Of a stretch of 64,000 nt of DNA, positions 1-8,223 are shown one piece after another. Under the pieces are notes generated by a model, which saw nothing but the letters and a program-made list of their open reading frames with translations, had not been told where the DNA came from and did not search any database. Position 1 is the first letter of the stretch. Each line of letters opens with the position of its first letter. The translations under genes and the position numbers were made by a program. This DNA comes from Microbulbifer agarilyticus. Lineage in GTDB: Bacteria > Pseudomonadota > Gammaproteobacteria > Pseudomonadales > Cellvibrionaceae. Location of the stretch: NCBI RefSeq assembly GCF_020171345.1, contig NZ_JAIUZM010000001.1:310001-374000 (forward strand). Reading direction: 5' to 3'.

Positions 1-644
1 GGGCAATATTTAGACAACTCTTGGATAAAACGGCTGGCACGGAACAGGAACAGGCCGCTGTTCCAGTAAAATTCACCGGAACTCACGTATTTCTCTGCGG
101 TAGCAAGATCAGGCTTTTCTACAAACTGCTGAACCACAAACGCGGTCTCAGCTTCATCTACGGCCCTTGCCTTGTTGATATAGCCGTAACCGGTTTCGGC
201 AGCCGAGGGCACAATACCAAAGGTCACCAGTTTGCCAGCCTCGGCGTGAGGAACCGCACACATCACCGCGGCTTGAAAGGCAGCTACATCTTTTATTGCG
301 TGGTCTGCGGCCAACACCAGCAGTAACGGATCTTCCGCCCCCCCCGCGATGGCCCTTAGCGCTGCCAAAGCGACCGCAGGAGCAGTATTGCGGCCTGCAG
401 GCTCGAGTAGAATACCGCTATGAGCCTGCCCCACCTCGCGCAGCTGCTCGGCCACAATAAAGCGGTGATCATCGCCACATATTAGCAATGGTGGCTGCGA
501 CTCAATGCCCTCCAATCGCGCACAGGTGTTTTGCAACATAGTCGCATCATCCGTAAGCGGCAGAAACTGTTTCGGATGAAGTTTGCGCGAAAGCGGCCAC
601 AGGCGGGTGCCGGAACCACCCGCCATAATTACGGGTAAAATCAT
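1..644 (-). CDS. manC: Mannose-1-phosphate guanylyltransferase, partial (C-terminus outside window)
   Basis: Reading the minus strand from the ATG at 644 gives [20 protein letters not shown], the nucleotidyltransferase signature (GGSGTRLWP) of ManC/CpsB. It continues with KQFLPL near residue 27, the FVEKPD motif and YWNSGLFLF, all typical of GDP-mannose pyrophosphorylases. The enzyme makes GDP-mannose from mannose-1-phosphate and GTP in the cytoplasm for exopolysaccharide or O-antigen. The frame runs off the window edge, so only about 214 residues of a family usually near 470 are visible. It lies 283 bp downstream of rfbB on the same strand, which fits a shared polysaccharide locus. Confidence 0.93.
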   Translation of the reverse strand, partial: MILPVIMAGGSGTRLWPLSRKLHPKQFLPLTDDATMLQNTCARLEGIESQPPLLICGDDHRFIVAEQLREVGQAHSGILLEPAGRNTAPAVALAALRAIAGGAEDPLLLVLAADHAIKDVAAFQAAVMCAVPHAEAGKLVTFGIVPSAAETGYGYINKARAVDEAETAFVVQQFVEKPDLATAEKYVSSGEFYWNSGLFLFRASRFIQELSKYC

Positions 645-927
645 AAATTTATTCTGTTACAGAAATAGCACTAACGGCCCCCCCACCACTCCAATAAAAA
701 GAGGCGGCATTTAAGCCCCATTATGTCACGCTTGGGAGTCGTTTGTGACCATCCATCGAGCGGTAATGAGCCGCCTCGAATACTTGAGCTGCGCTATCTG
801 TAGCACTCCCCGTTTACAATTTTCCCGCCCAAAGCAAGCCATTACAACCTTTAGGGATTTGCATCTGCCTTTGCGGGGCATAACACAGTACCGCGAGCAT
901 TTTTTGACCAGACCACCGCACTTCCTA

Positions 928-2004
928 TCAATCCTTAGAAGCCTGTATCAACGGAGCCCACCAGGACTCGCCCTGCAGGTACCACTGAATGGTTTTCTCG
1001 ATTCCGGAAGAAAAGGATTCCGCCGGCTGGTAGCCGAGCTCGCCGCGGGATTTTGACGGGTCGATGGCATAGCGACGATCGTGGCCTGAGCGATCAGTCA
1101 CGTAGGTGATCAGCTCGGCAGAGCGCCCCTCCCTGGCTCGCCCCGCATGCGGAAATCGGTCACCAAGGTCTGGGCTACTGGCGAATGCTTTATCCACCAG
1201 CTCACAAATCAGCCTGACGATGTCGATATTGGCCCACTCATTGATACCACCAATGTTATAGCACTCACCCAGTTGGCCTTTCTTGATCACCAGGTCGATA
1301 CCCCGCGCGTGATCCTCCACATACAGCCAGTCACGGATCTGCTGGCCGTCCCCATAAATTGGAAGGGGCTTGTCGTGCAGGATATTGGTGATAACCAGCG
1401 GGATCAGCTTTTCCGGGAAGTGATAGGGCCCGTAGTTATTGGAGCAATTGCTGGTGGTGACCTTCAGCCCATAGGTATGGTGGTAAGCGCGGACCAGATG
1501 ATCGGACGCCGCCTTGCTCGCAGAGTATGGGCTGTTAGGCGCGTAAGGGGTGATTTCGCTGAAGGCTGGATCGCTGGGCTCTAGGGTGCCATACACCTCG
1601 TCAGTCGAGACATGGTGAAAGCGGTGACCTTCTTTGTTCAGCCCCTCGTCCAGCCAGACTTTCTTCGCGGCTTTGAGCAGGCTATGGGTGCCGATGATAT
1701 TGGTTTCAATGAATGCGTCCGGGCCGGTAATGGAGCGGTCTACGTGACTCTCTGCGGCGAAGTGTACCAAGGTGTCGATGTGGTGCTCTTTGAGCAGGGT
1801 TTCCACCAGCCGGGTATCACAGATATTGCCGTGACTGAAAACGAAGTTCGGATTACCGGCCACTGCCGCCAAGCTGGCCTTGTTGCCGGCATAGGTGAGC
1901 GCATCCAATACGACCACTTTGTCTTGCGGGTAGGTCCGCATCCAGTAGTGAACAAAGTTAGCCCCAATAAAACCGGCTCCGCCGGTTACAAGTAGATTGC
2001 TCAT
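928..2004 (-). CDS. rfbB: dTDP-glucose 4,6-dehydratase
   Basis: Second step of dTDP-L-rhamnose synthesis: dTDP-glucose to dTDP-4-keto-6-deoxyglucose. The 358-residue protein is full length for RmlB. It opens with the Rossmann NAD-binding motif GGAGFIGANFV (about residues 8-18). The SDR catalytic tyrosine and lysine are visible in YSASKAASDHL (about 161-171), after the STDEVYG motif around 133. NNYGPYHFPEKLIP and the substrate-binding IRDWLYVEDHARG follow. It is the last gene of the rfbA-C-D-B run; its start codon directly abuts the stop of rfbD, suggesting coupled translation. Confidence 0.97.
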   Translation of the reverse strand: MSNLLVTGGAGFIGANFVHYWMRTYPQDKVVVLDALTYAGNKASLAAVAGNPNFVFSHGNICDTRLVETLLKEHHIDTLVHFAAESHVDRSITGPDAFIETNIIGTHSLLKAAKKVWLDEGLNKEGHRFHHVSTDEVYGTLEPSDPAFSEITPYAPNSPYSASKAASDHLVRAYHHTYGLKVTTSNCSNNYGPYHFPEKLIPLVITNILHDKPLPIYGDGQQIRDWLYVEDHARGIDLVIKKGQLGECYNIGGINEWANIDIVRLICELVDKAFASSPDLGDRFPHAGRAREGRSAELITYVTDRSGHDRRYAIDPSKSRGELGYQPAESFSSGIEKTIQWYLQGESWWAPLIQASKD

Positions 2005-2874
2005 TTATAGTTCCGTTGAATTGAGGACAGACCTTAAAACCTGGCGCCAGTGCTGTAGCGCCAGGCCTGTCTCATTTACCAGTCGAGACTTGTCCAACAC
2101 ACTGTAAGACGGGCGCGCTGCTGGAGTTGGATAGTCGGTGGTCGCAATTGGGGCAATGTTTACCCGCCTATTATTCGACAGCAGGCCGGCTCTCTTACCT
2201 TCTTCGAAGATAGCCACGGCGAAGTCGTACCAGCTAGCGGCACCGGCGTCGGTGCAGTGGTAGATACCTTTGGCTTCCGGCACAGCGGCCAAAGCGAAAA
2301 TATTTTTTGCGAGGGTACCCGCCCACGTGGGGGTACCGATCTGGTCAGCCACTACCCCCAGCTGGTCGCGCTCCCGCATAAGGCGCAACATGGTGGTAAC
2401 AAAGTTTCCACCCTCGCGGTCGTATACCCAGGCAGTCCGCACGATGATGGCGCCCGGCAGGATGGCTTCCACCGCCTCTTCGCCACGCGCCTTGCTTTCG
2501 CCGTACACGCCGAGCGGGCTTCTGGCATCACCCGGCATATAAGGTTGAGACTGCTTTCCATCGAACACGAAATCGGTAGAGACGTGAACCAAGCGGATGC
2601 CCAGCTCACGGCAAGCCAGCGCAAGGTTTTCCGGGCCGCGCGCATTAATCAGATGCGCCTGTTCACAATCGGACTCTGCCTTGTCAACAGCGGTGTAGGC
2701 GGCAGCGTTGATAACCACCTCCGGCTCCGCCTGCTTGAGGGCAGAAAACACCTGATCTTTACTCGCAATATTCAGTGTGTCTCGCCCGTGAGCAACAATA
2801 GCCGTGTCGGCTGAGGCCTGCTTCAGCAGCTGCCTGCCGAGCTGGCCACTTTTACCGGTGATTAGAATTTTCAT
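2005..2874 (-). CDS. rfbD: dTDP-4-dehydrorhamnose reductase
   Basis: Final, NADPH-dependent step that gives dTDP-L-rhamnose. I use the ATG at 2874 (MKILITGKSGQLGRQL), where the Rossmann motif begins as in the family; the longer upstream frame is an Arg-rich extension lying inside rfbC. The protein is 289 residues, close to the usual RmlD length. The SDR pair YGESKARGEE and the family motifs NAAAYTAVDKAE, VHVSTDFVFDG and RTAWVYDREGGNFV are all present. It sits between rfbC (11 bp upstream) and rfbB (adjacent). Confidence 0.96.
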   Translation of the reverse strand: MKILITGKSGQLGRQLLKQASADTAIVAHGRDTLNIASKDQVFSALKQAEPEVVINAAAYTAVDKAESDCEQAHLINARGPENLALACRELGIRLVHVSTDFVFDGKQSQPYMPGDARSPLGVYGESKARGEEAVEAILPGAIIVRTAWVYDREGGNFVTTMLRLMRERDQLGVVADQIGTPTWAGTLAKNIFALAAVPEAKGIYHCTDAGAASWYDFAVAIFEEGKRAGLLSNNRRVNIAPIATTDYPTPAARPSYSVLDKSRLVNETGLALQHWRQVLRSVLNSTEL

Positions 2875-2885
2875 CGTCCCCCCCT

Positions 2886-3434
2886 TCAACCAAAGACGGC
2901 GGCGTCTTTCAGGAGTTTGCCTTCGGCATCTTTGGCGGAGAGCTGAGGCTGCTCGCCATTGACCAGAGGCCACTCGATACCGAGCTCCGGATCATCCCAG
3001 CGCAGGGAGTGTTCGTACTCGGGGGCGTAGTAGTCGGTACACTTGTAGACAAACTCTGCGGATGCACTGGTAACATAAAAACCGTGGGCGAAACCTTCCG
3101 GAACCCAGAGCTGGCGCTTATTGTCTTCGCTCAGTAACACGCCGACCCACTGGCCGAAAGAAGGAGAACTTCGACGCAGGTCTACAGCCACATCGAACAC
3201 CTCTCCGGATGTAACCCGCACAAGCTTGCCTTGAGTATGCTCGGTCTGATAGTGAAGGCCGCGCAATATGCCTTGGCTAGATTTGCTGTGGTTATCCTGT
3301 ACAAAAATGCGTTCGGCACATTCCTGATTGAAAAAATCCTGGCGAAAGGTCTCAAGGAAAAAACCGCGCTCGTCACCAAAGATCTTGGGGTCGATAATTT
3401 TTACATCAGGAATGTTGGTTTCTATTATTTTCAT
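2886..3434 (-). CDS. rfbC: dTDP-4-dehydrorhamnose 3,5-epimerase
   Basis: Third enzyme of dTDP-rhamnose synthesis, a cupin-fold epimerase. The ATG at 3434 (MKIIETNIPDVKIIDPKIF) gives 182 residues, the usual RmlC size. The start lies 1 bp after the rfbA stop, so the pair is likely coupled. Family motifs are clear: DERGFFLETFRQD, FVQDNHSKSSQGILRGLHYQ with the catalytic histidine of RGLHYQ, VFDVAVDLRRSSPSFGQWVG, and WVPEGFAHGFYV. The longer reading frame starting at 3473 would overlap the end of rfbA and is not needed. Confidence 0.96.
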   Translation of the reverse strand: MKIIETNIPDVKIIDPKIFGDERGFFLETFRQDFFNQECAERIFVQDNHSKSSQGILRGLHYQTEHTQGKLVRVTSGEVFDVAVDLRRSSPSFGQWVGVLLSEDNKRQLWVPEGFAHGFYVTSASAEFVYKCTDYYAPEYEHSLRWDDPELGIEWPLVNGEQPQLSAKDAEGKLLKDAAVFG

Positions 3435-3435
3435 A

Positions 3436-4350
3436 TCAACGCGCAAACCGGTGATCGCGGGCAGACTCAACAATAAGCTGCATCAAATATTCCCCATACC
3501 CACTTTTCATCAGCGGCCGAGCCTGTTTTTCCAGCATTTCCGCGTCAATAAAACCTTTACGGAAAGCAACCTCCTCGGGGCACGCGACTTTTAAACCTTG
3601 CCGGCGCTCAATAGTCTGTACGAACTGCGCTGCCTCCAGTAAATTGTCGTGGGTTCCCGTATCGAGCCAGGCGGAGCCGCGCCCCATCAATTCAACATTC
3701 AGATTACCCTGCGCCAAATACATTTGGTTGAGGTCCGTAATCTCAAGCTCACCTCGATGGCTAGGCTTGATCTCCTTGGCAAGGTCGCAAACCTGATTGT
3801 CGTAAAAATAAAGGCCAGTTACAGCGTAGTTCGACTTCGGCTCTGAGGGTTTTTCTTCGATACTGATTACTTTGCCGGCGCCATCAAACTCTGCAACGCC
3901 GTATGCCCTGGGGTCCGCGACATGGTAGCCAAACACCGTGGCACCTTCCGTTCGCTGATCCGCACATTTCAGCACTTCGTTAAAGCGCTCTGCATAATAG
4001 ATGTTATCACCCAGCACAAGTGCGCTGGGGCTATTACCGACGTGCTCCCGGCCAATCAAGAAGGCTTGCGCCAGACCGTCGGGAGACGGCTGCACAGCAT
4101 AGGAAATATTTACCCCCCATTGACTGCCGTCTTCCAGCAGGTTCTGGAATAGATGCTGTTCGCTGGGCGTGGTTATAATCAAGATGTCCCGGATTCCAGC
4201 CATCATAAGGGTGGTCAGCGGGTAATAGATCATGGGTTTGTCGTAAACAGCCATCAGCTGCTTACTGACCCCCTTGGTAAGTGGGTATAGCCGGGTGCCT
4301 GAACCGCCAGCCAGTACGATGCCCTTCCGTGGTGTTTCCCTTAATTTCAT
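3436..4350 (-). CDS. rfbA: Glucose-1-phosphate thymidylyltransferase
   Basis: First step of dTDP-rhamnose synthesis: dTTP plus glucose-1-phosphate to dTDP-glucose. The 304-residue protein has the nucleotidyltransferase signature [17 protein letters not shown] (about residues 9-25), [16 protein letters not shown], the metal-site VLGDNIYY near residue 112, and the [22 protein letters not shown] block. It is the first gene of the rfbACDB run. The 134 bp upstream, up to the bidirectional terminator at 4484, probably contain the operon promoter, but I cannot pick a convincing -35/-10 pair. Confidence 0.96.
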   Translation of the reverse strand: MKLRETPRKGIVLAGGSGTRLYPLTKGVSKQLMAVYDKPMIYYPLTTLMMAGIRDILIITTPSEQHLFQNLLEDGSQWGVNISYAVQPSPDGLAQAFLIGREHVGNSPSALVLGDNIYYAERFNEVLKCADQRTEGATVFGYHVADPRAYGVAEFDGAGKVISIEEKPSEPKSNYAVTGLYFYDNQVCDLAKEIKPSHRGELEITDLNQMYLAQGNLNVELMGRGSAWLDTGTHDNLLEAAQFVQTIERRQGLKVACPEEVAFRKGFIDAEMLEKQARPLMKSGYGEYLMQLIVESARDHRFAR

Positions 4351-4483
4351 TCGCTTTCCCAGTTGAGTCCATTTTACTAGCCTTGGTCAAACTACATATA
4401 GCAGACACCCCCGCCCGCCAAGCACAAAGATGCCCCCCATCACTACATCCATGTAGATGAACCTCTCGGAGGCGCCCAAAACA
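4351..4483. other. Upstream region of rfbA
   Basis: Non-coding leader between rfbA and the old tRNA-Ala terminator. AT-rich patches such as TATATG near 4394-4400 could be part of a promoter reading minus, but no clear sigma70 pair is visible. With the element and repeats that follow, the full stretch from 4351 to 4756 contains no gene I can support. Confidence 0.4.
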
Positions 4484-4517
4484 AAAAAGGCCGCACCCTT
4501 ACGGATGCGGCCTTTTT
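4484..4517. terminator. Bidirectional intrinsic terminator, original tRNA-Ala terminator
   Basis: A 12-bp stem, AAAAAGGCCGCA paired with TGCGGCCTTTTT around a 10-nt loop, with A and T tracts on the two sides. Read on the minus strand it lies just beyond the tRNA-Ala 3'-end copy at 4518-4569. It was therefore presumably the terminator of the tRNA gene before the element inserted and moved it 9 kb away. Confidence 0.85.
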
Positions 4518-4569
4518 AATTTGGTGGAGCTAAGCGGGATCGAACCGCTGACCTCAACACTGCCAGTGT
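4518..4569. repeat. Attachment site repeat, truncated copy of the tRNA-Ala 3' end
   Basis: These 52 bp are identical to 13513-13564. They hold the 3' part of tRNA-Ala on the minus strand (CCA end, acceptor 3' strand, T arm, variable region and anticodon stem-loop). The D arm and 5' acceptor strand are missing, so it cannot be a working tRNA. The identity ends abruptly at 4570, where the sequence becomes AT-rich and element-specific. This is the attachment site at the integrase end of the element. Confidence 0.95.
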
Positions 4570-4588
4570 AAAAAACGCACAAATCTCA

Positions 4589-4672
4589 GTGAACAACGAT
4601 AAACAACCACAGCCCAAGGAAAGCCATTTAATCCATACAAATCAATACCTTAGCCTGTTCACTGTTGTTCAC
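4589..4672. repeat. Inverted repeats next to the attachment site, possible integrase arm or operator sites
   Basis: GTGAACAAC at 4589-4597 is inverted as GTTGTTCAC at 4664-4672. The overlapping CAGTGAACA at 4587-4595 is inverted as TGTTCACTG at 4656-4664. The arms are about 60 bp apart, between the crossover repeat and the integrase. The position suits recombinase arm-type or excisionase/repressor sites. No function is shown by the sequence alone. Confidence 0.5.
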
Positions 4673-4707
4673 CCCTGATCTCCCCCGTCCTTCCCCGTTC
4701 ATTCAAA

Positions 4708-4731
4708 ATGGACTTAATATGGACTTAAATT
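4708..4731. repeat. 24-bp end repeat, left copy
   Basis: ATGGACTTAAT immediately followed by ATGGACTTAAATT, that is, two tandem copies of an ATGGACTTAA unit. The same 24 bp occur in the same orientation at 13431-13454 near the other end. Presence just inside both ends of an integrated element suggests arm-type binding sites for the element's tyrosine recombinase. The left copy also lies about 25 bp upstream of the integrase start, so it may control integrase expression. Confidence 0.75.
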
Positions 4732-4756
4732 TAGCATGGGGGCTCTGGGAGGAACC

Positions 4757-6001
4757 ATGCAAGCCAAGCTGACCACTACTACTATCCGCAATCTTGAGCC
4801 CCGCGAGAAGGCCTACGAGGTCGTAGACTCGGAACTCAAGGGCTTCCTACTCCGCATCCAGCCCACTGGGCGAAAGACCTTCTACTTCTCTTACAGAACT
4901 AATGACGGCAAACGTAAGCGGATCAAGATAGGCCCATTGGGCCCCTCCCTAACCATCGCCCAAGCCAGGGACCGAGCTACCAGCATGGCCGGTAAGGTTG
5001 CGGAAGGCGTTGACGTGCAGGGAGACAAGATTGAGGGGCGCCAAAAGGCCAAAGAAGCGCTGAAGGGGACTTTGGGACGATTCCTGGTCGACCAATACGA
5101 GCCTTGGGCACTTTCTAACCAGAAAAGCGGGCACTACACGGTCAGTACCGTCCGTGCCTCCTTTGCCGACTTCCTGAACGAGCCCATGAGCCAGATCCAG
5201 CTCCGGAAAGTAGAGCGCTGGCGAACCGAGCGCCTTCAAGCAGGCCGGAAGCCCTCTTATGTAAATCGCTGTGTGAATGCCCTCCGAGGAGTCCTGACTA
5301 AAGCAGTTGAGTGGGAGGTACTTGACGACCACCCCCTGAAGAAACTGAAAGCCCTGAAGATCGATGAGGGCAGGAAAGCCCGATACCTATCTCCAGCTGA
5401 GGAGGAGCGGCTGTTTAAAGCTCTGGCAGAACGAGACAAGGAGCTAAAGGAAGCTAGGGAGAGAGGCAATCGGCACCGTCGAGCGCGTGGCTACCCTCTC
5501 CTGCCCGACTTGAGCCGCCATGCCTTCTCCGACCGAATGACGCCTCTCATTACCCTATCCCTGAAAACAGGAATGAGGCGTGGAGAACTATTCGATCTGG
5601 AGTGGTCCTGTGTCGACCTCGACAAAAAGGTCATTACAGTCCGGGGAGAAACGGCAAAATCCAGCAAAACCCGGCATATCCCCCTAAGCCCCACCGCGCA
5701 CCAAACATTAGTTGAATGGCTACGGCAGGCACCACTACCAGGTAGTTTGGTCTTTCCTGCCGACAATGGCAGCCGCCTGGATAACGTCAAGAGCTCTTGG
5801 AACAGTATTCTCAAGAAAGCCGGTATCGAGAAGTTCCGCTGGCATGATATGCGCCATGACTTTGCCTCGAAACTCGTCATGAAGGGCGTCCCCCTAAATA
5901 CAGTGCGAGAGCTTTGCGGCCATGCAAATTTAAATACAACTCTGCGCTATGCACACTTAGCGCCTGACCATAAAGCTGATGCAATAGCACTAATCGGCTA
6001 A
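4757..6001 (+). CDS. Tyrosine integrase of the tRNA-Ala element
   Basis: Site-specific recombinase that would integrate and excise the element. I use the ATG at 4757 because GGGAGGA lies just ahead of it; an in-frame ATG at 4736 lacks a ribosome-binding site. The 414-residue protein has an N-terminal arm-binding domain of the DUF4102 type (TIRNLEPREKAYEVVDSELKG), a central SAM-like core-binding domain (about 95-185) and a C-terminal catalytic domain. The catalytic set is complete: R274 in TGMRRGE, K301 in the beta-hairpin, H363-x-x-R366 in HDMRH, H389 in GHANLN, and nucleophile Y398 in RYAHL. It faces away from the truncated tRNA copy. Confidence 0.96.
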   Translation: MQAKLTTTTIRNLEPREKAYEVVDSELKGFLLRIQPTGRKTFYFSYRTNDGKRKRIKIGPLGPSLTIAQARDRATSMAGKVAEGVDVQGDKIEGRQKAKEALKGTLGRFLVDQYEPWALSNQKSGHYTVSTVRASFADFLNEPMSQIQLRKVERWRTERLQAGRKPSYVNRCVNALRGVLTKAVEWEVLDDHPLKKLKALKIDEGRKARYLSPAEEERLFKALAERDKELKEARERGNRHRRARGYPLLPDLSRHAFSDRMTPLITLSLKTGMRRGELFDLEWSCVDLDKKVITVRGETAKSSKTRHIPLSPTAHQTLVEWLRQAPLPGSLVFPADNGSRLDNVKSSWNSILKKAGIEKFRWHDMRHDFASKLVMKGVPLNTVRELCGHANLNTTLRYAHLAPDHKADAIALIG

Positions 6002-6015
6002 GGAGCAATTTAACC

Positions 6016-6939
6016 ATGTATGGTCCTTGGTACCCACTGGAAGAGGCCTGTGAAATTCTCGGGATGCGACGTTCAGAGCTCTCCTATTTGATAACCAAAG
6101 GCGAGATCCAGCCTGTCGCCTTTACCGTGGAGCGTCCGCTCTTGCTGACATCACGGGATAGCGAAGGACGCTGGATTGGACGCGCCAGCTGTCGATATCG
6201 TGGGCACCTCCAGATGCATCCTAACGTGATCCAACCCCTAATTGATGGAGAGCCCATCAAGGTTAAGTCGGGAATGGCAGTACTCGAACCCGATGCTATC
6301 GGCAACTGGAGTAGTTCTTATCCGTTTAAAAGACAAGATCCAATTCCGCCTCTTTCTGGTTGGAAACCGGCCGTCAAAGATGCCGAACTCATAAGAACAC
6401 TGATAGCTCTCCCATTTCCCAAGGAAGGAGTCTCGACCAACTCTGCTCTTACACGGGCGACTAAACACCTAGAGAAAGCTTTGGAAGCACAGAAAGCAGG
6501 AGAGCGCTATGAAATGGGAGGGCTATTCCCTGTTGAGGACAATCAACTTTTTTTCGATCAAAATAACGAGTTCTCTCCAAAAGACGTCCGCATTCCAGCT
6601 TCGGAAATTGAGAGTTATTTAAACCGCTCTAATGTGACTGAAACTAAAGCCCCTCCACGAGACACAAGTCAAAAAGAGAACCAGCTACACACCCTTCTCT
6701 TTAGAATCATTCAGCACAATCCCGACATAAAAGCGAAACAAGCGTGGGCTCTTCTTGAAGAGGACCATGAAGCTGACACCCCAAAATTTGACCTGGATGG
6801 GATCATTCAAGCTATCAGCCCAACAGAATTAGAATGGCTGAGCAGGTATGGGAACACGAGTTATCAGAAATTTAGCTCTTTCGCACCCACCTTGAGCAAG
6901 GTTCGGCGAAAATATCGCGAAAACAAGGAAGCCAACTAA
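6016..6939 (+). CDS. Unknown element protein with an N-terminal helix-turn-helix-like region
   Basis: I do not recognise this 307-residue protein. It starts 15 bp after the integrase with a good ribosome-binding site (AAGGAG). The first 35 residues (PLEEACEILGMRRSELSYLITKGEIQP) look like a MerR/AlpA-type helix-turn-helix, which suggests DNA binding. The middle is mixed, and residues from about 220 onward are predicted-helical and charged. There is no signal peptide or membrane segment. Its stop overlaps the next start (TAATG), so the two are likely co-translated. A role in control of integration or in element maintenance is a guess from position. Confidence 0.8.
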   Translation: MYGPWYPLEEACEILGMRRSELSYLITKGEIQPVAFTVERPLLLTSRDSEGRWIGRASCRYRGHLQMHPNVIQPLIDGEPIKVKSGMAVLEPDAIGNWSSSYPFKRQDPIPPLSGWKPAVKDAELIRTLIALPFPKEGVSTNSALTRATKHLEKALEAQKAGERYEMGGLFPVEDNQLFFDQNNEFSPKDVRIPASEIESYLNRSNVTETKAPPRDTSQKENQLHTLLFRIIQHNPDIKAKQAWALLEEDHEADTPKFDLDGIIQAISPTELEWLSRYGNTSYQKFSSFAPTLSKVRRKYRENKEAN

Positions 6940-7562
6940 TGGAAAAGCTCTTAAGAAGGTCCTATGAATTAGAGAACGAATTACGCAAATTCTTCGAACT
7001 AGGCCTCTTCGACGACACAATGGATGTATTCGCCAGTCGCGCAATGTGCAGCTTAGCATTTGAGCATGCAGAAGCTGTGAAGTACTTAATTGCTGCGGAA
7101 AAGCACAACACTGCGATCAGCTTGGTGCGACTCCAATTTGAGGTATTGGTGAAAGGTATGTGGTTATTGTTTGCAGCTCCAGATGATGCTATCGAAAAAT
7201 TGTTTACTGATGTAACTCTAGAGAACTTTAATCAGCTTAACCAAGCTCCAGGACTTAGCCAGATGCTAGAGGAGCTGAAAGGCAAAGCCCCGGAAGGCGC
7301 AACTACCATGTTAAGTGGATTTAAGGAATGCCACTGGAAGTCCCTCTGTTCATTCGTCCATGGCGGTGTTCTCGCATTCCAAACGCATGCGCTATTAATG
7401 CCTTCAAAAATGCTCAAAAACATCCTCAAGACTTCCAACGCAATTTCTACAATGATCGCTATGCTGCTGATCTTGCTGTCGGGCGTGCCCGAGCACCACG
7501 ATAGGCTCACGGCCCTGCAAAAAAAATATGCAGATTGCTTCCCCACACTTCTACCAGCCTGA
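6939..7562 (+). CDS. Helical hypothetical protein, DUF6988/DUF5677-like
   Basis: 207 residues, almost all predicted helix, with a conserved-looking motif HWKSLCSFVHGGVLAF near residues 130-145. Such a Ser/His-rich helix followed by H-G-G is what I remember from DUF6988 and DUF5677 proteins. Those are HEPN-like in shape, but this one lacks a clear R-x4-6-H nuclease motif. The C-terminal stretch TMIAMLLILLSGV is hydrophobic but short. The start overlaps the upstream stop by one base. Family assignment is from memory and unconfirmed; the function is unknown. Confidence 0.75.
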   Translation: MEKLLRRSYELENELRKFFELGLFDDTMDVFASRAMCSLAFEHAEAVKYLIAAEKHNTAISLVRLQFEVLVKGMWLLFAAPDDAIEKLFTDVTLENFNQLNQAPGLSQMLEELKGKAPEGATTMLSGFKECHWKSLCSFVHGGVLAFQTHALLMPSKMLKNILKTSNAISTMIAMLLILLSGVPEHHDRLTALQKKYADCFPTLLPA

Positions 7563-7676
7563 CACCTTTAGGTTGGTCGTTTTTTATACAAGTTTAATCT
7601 GTCGGTTTTGCCCCTATCACTTCACCTAAGGGGGCCGCTCCGTCTGTCATTTGCTCTTCGGTTCCCGTTCGCTTCA

Positions 7677-7709
7677 CCGTTCGGTTGCCGTTCGGTTGCC
7701 GTTCGGTTA
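7677..7709. repeat. Three tandem 11-bp iteron-like repeats
   Basis: CCGTTCGGTTG occurs at 7677, 7688 and 7699 (last base A in the third), in perfect head-to-tail order with an 11-bp period, about one helical turn. A degenerate copy may precede them near 7660. They lie in the only large non-coding gap inside the element (7563-7821), upstream of the AlpA-like gene and the replication gene. Such arrays are typical of binding sites for a replication or control protein. Confidence 0.8.
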
Positions 7710-7758
7710 ACCCTCAGGGTTAAAAATTAACGCTGAGCCTTAAATTTTAACCCTGAGC
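7709..7758. repeat. Palindrome and repeated TTAACSCTGAGC box
   Basis: Directly after the iterons is the palindrome AACCCTCAGGGTT (7709-7721). It is followed by TTAACGCTGAGC (7727-7738) and TTAACCCTGAGC (7747-7758), exactly 20 bp apart, with AT-rich spacers of the form TTAAATTTTAA. Together with the iterons this looks like an operator or origin region with an AT-rich stretch. Confidence 0.65.
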
Positions 7759-7821
7759 TTAGCGCTCAAATTCAGCACTTACGGTTAGCTCATCGACTGC
7801 AATAGCTTGGTGAGACAACTG

Positions 7822-8061
7822 ATGACTGCTGGTAAACAGACTCTACTCCCCCGTTCCCTCTCCGAGGCGGAAGCGGCGCAATACATCTGTATGAGCCGCT
7901 CATTCCTTCGCCAGTCTCGCATGGACGGAAAACGGGACTCCCGAACCCCTGCGCCCCCTTTCATAAAGATCGGGCGTGCAGTCCGCTACCTACGGGAAGA
8001 CCTGGACCAATGGCTGGACCAGCAACAGAAGCTGGACCATCTAGGTCAACTGGGGCTATAG
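7822..8061 (+). CDS. AlpA/excisionase-like helix-turn-helix protein
   Basis: About 79 residues from the ATG at 7822 (TTG at 7807 is an alternative start). The order LSEAEAAQYICMSRSFLRQSR, PPFIKIGRAVRYLREDLDQWLDQ matches the winged helix-turn-helix (HTH_17/AlpA) family. In that family, helices 1-2 are followed by a beta wing with K-x-G-R-x-V-R-Y and a final D-L-x-x-W-L helix. Such proteins act as excisionases or as activators of integrase or replication genes in satellites. It lies between the two repeat arrays, which are its most likely binding sites. No strong ribosome-binding site is visible. Confidence 0.85.
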   Translation: MTAGKQTLLPRSLSEAEAAQYICMSRSFLRQSRMDGKRDSRTPAPPFIKIGRAVRYLREDLDQWLDQQQKLDHLGQLGL

Positions 8062-8223
8062 CATGGCCTGCATATCAGATCCGACCTATAGCTTGGACGG
8101 CTTCAAACCCTGCTTGGCCTATAGGTTTAACCCTGTATTAACCCTTCTTGAAACCCACCGGGAACCTATAGGCCAAATCCGACCTATAGGCCAGCGGGCT
8201 TTCAGTGTCTGGCAACCTATAGG
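8055..8223. repeat. Six copies of a CCTATAGG-type 8-bp palindrome, possible origin or operator
   Basis: Palindromic octamers occur at 8055 (GCTATAGC), 8085 (CCTATAGC), 8118, 8165, 8183 and 8216 (all CCTATAGG). Flanks are often conserved, for example ACCTATAGGCCA and ACCTATAGGT. Start-to-start spacings are 30, 33, 47, 18 and 33 bp. All lie in the 210 bp just ahead of the replication gene and overlap a short doubtful frame. This is best read as a binding-site array for the element's Rep or a regulator. Confidence 0.85.

Noticed and set aside
4518-4569. Possible second tRNA-Ala gene
   Set aside because: It lacks the D arm and the 5' acceptor strand; it is only the attachment-site copy of the 3' end.
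7677-7709. CRISPR repeat
   Set aside because: Repeats are 11 bp and directly adjacent with no spacers, which fits iterons instead.
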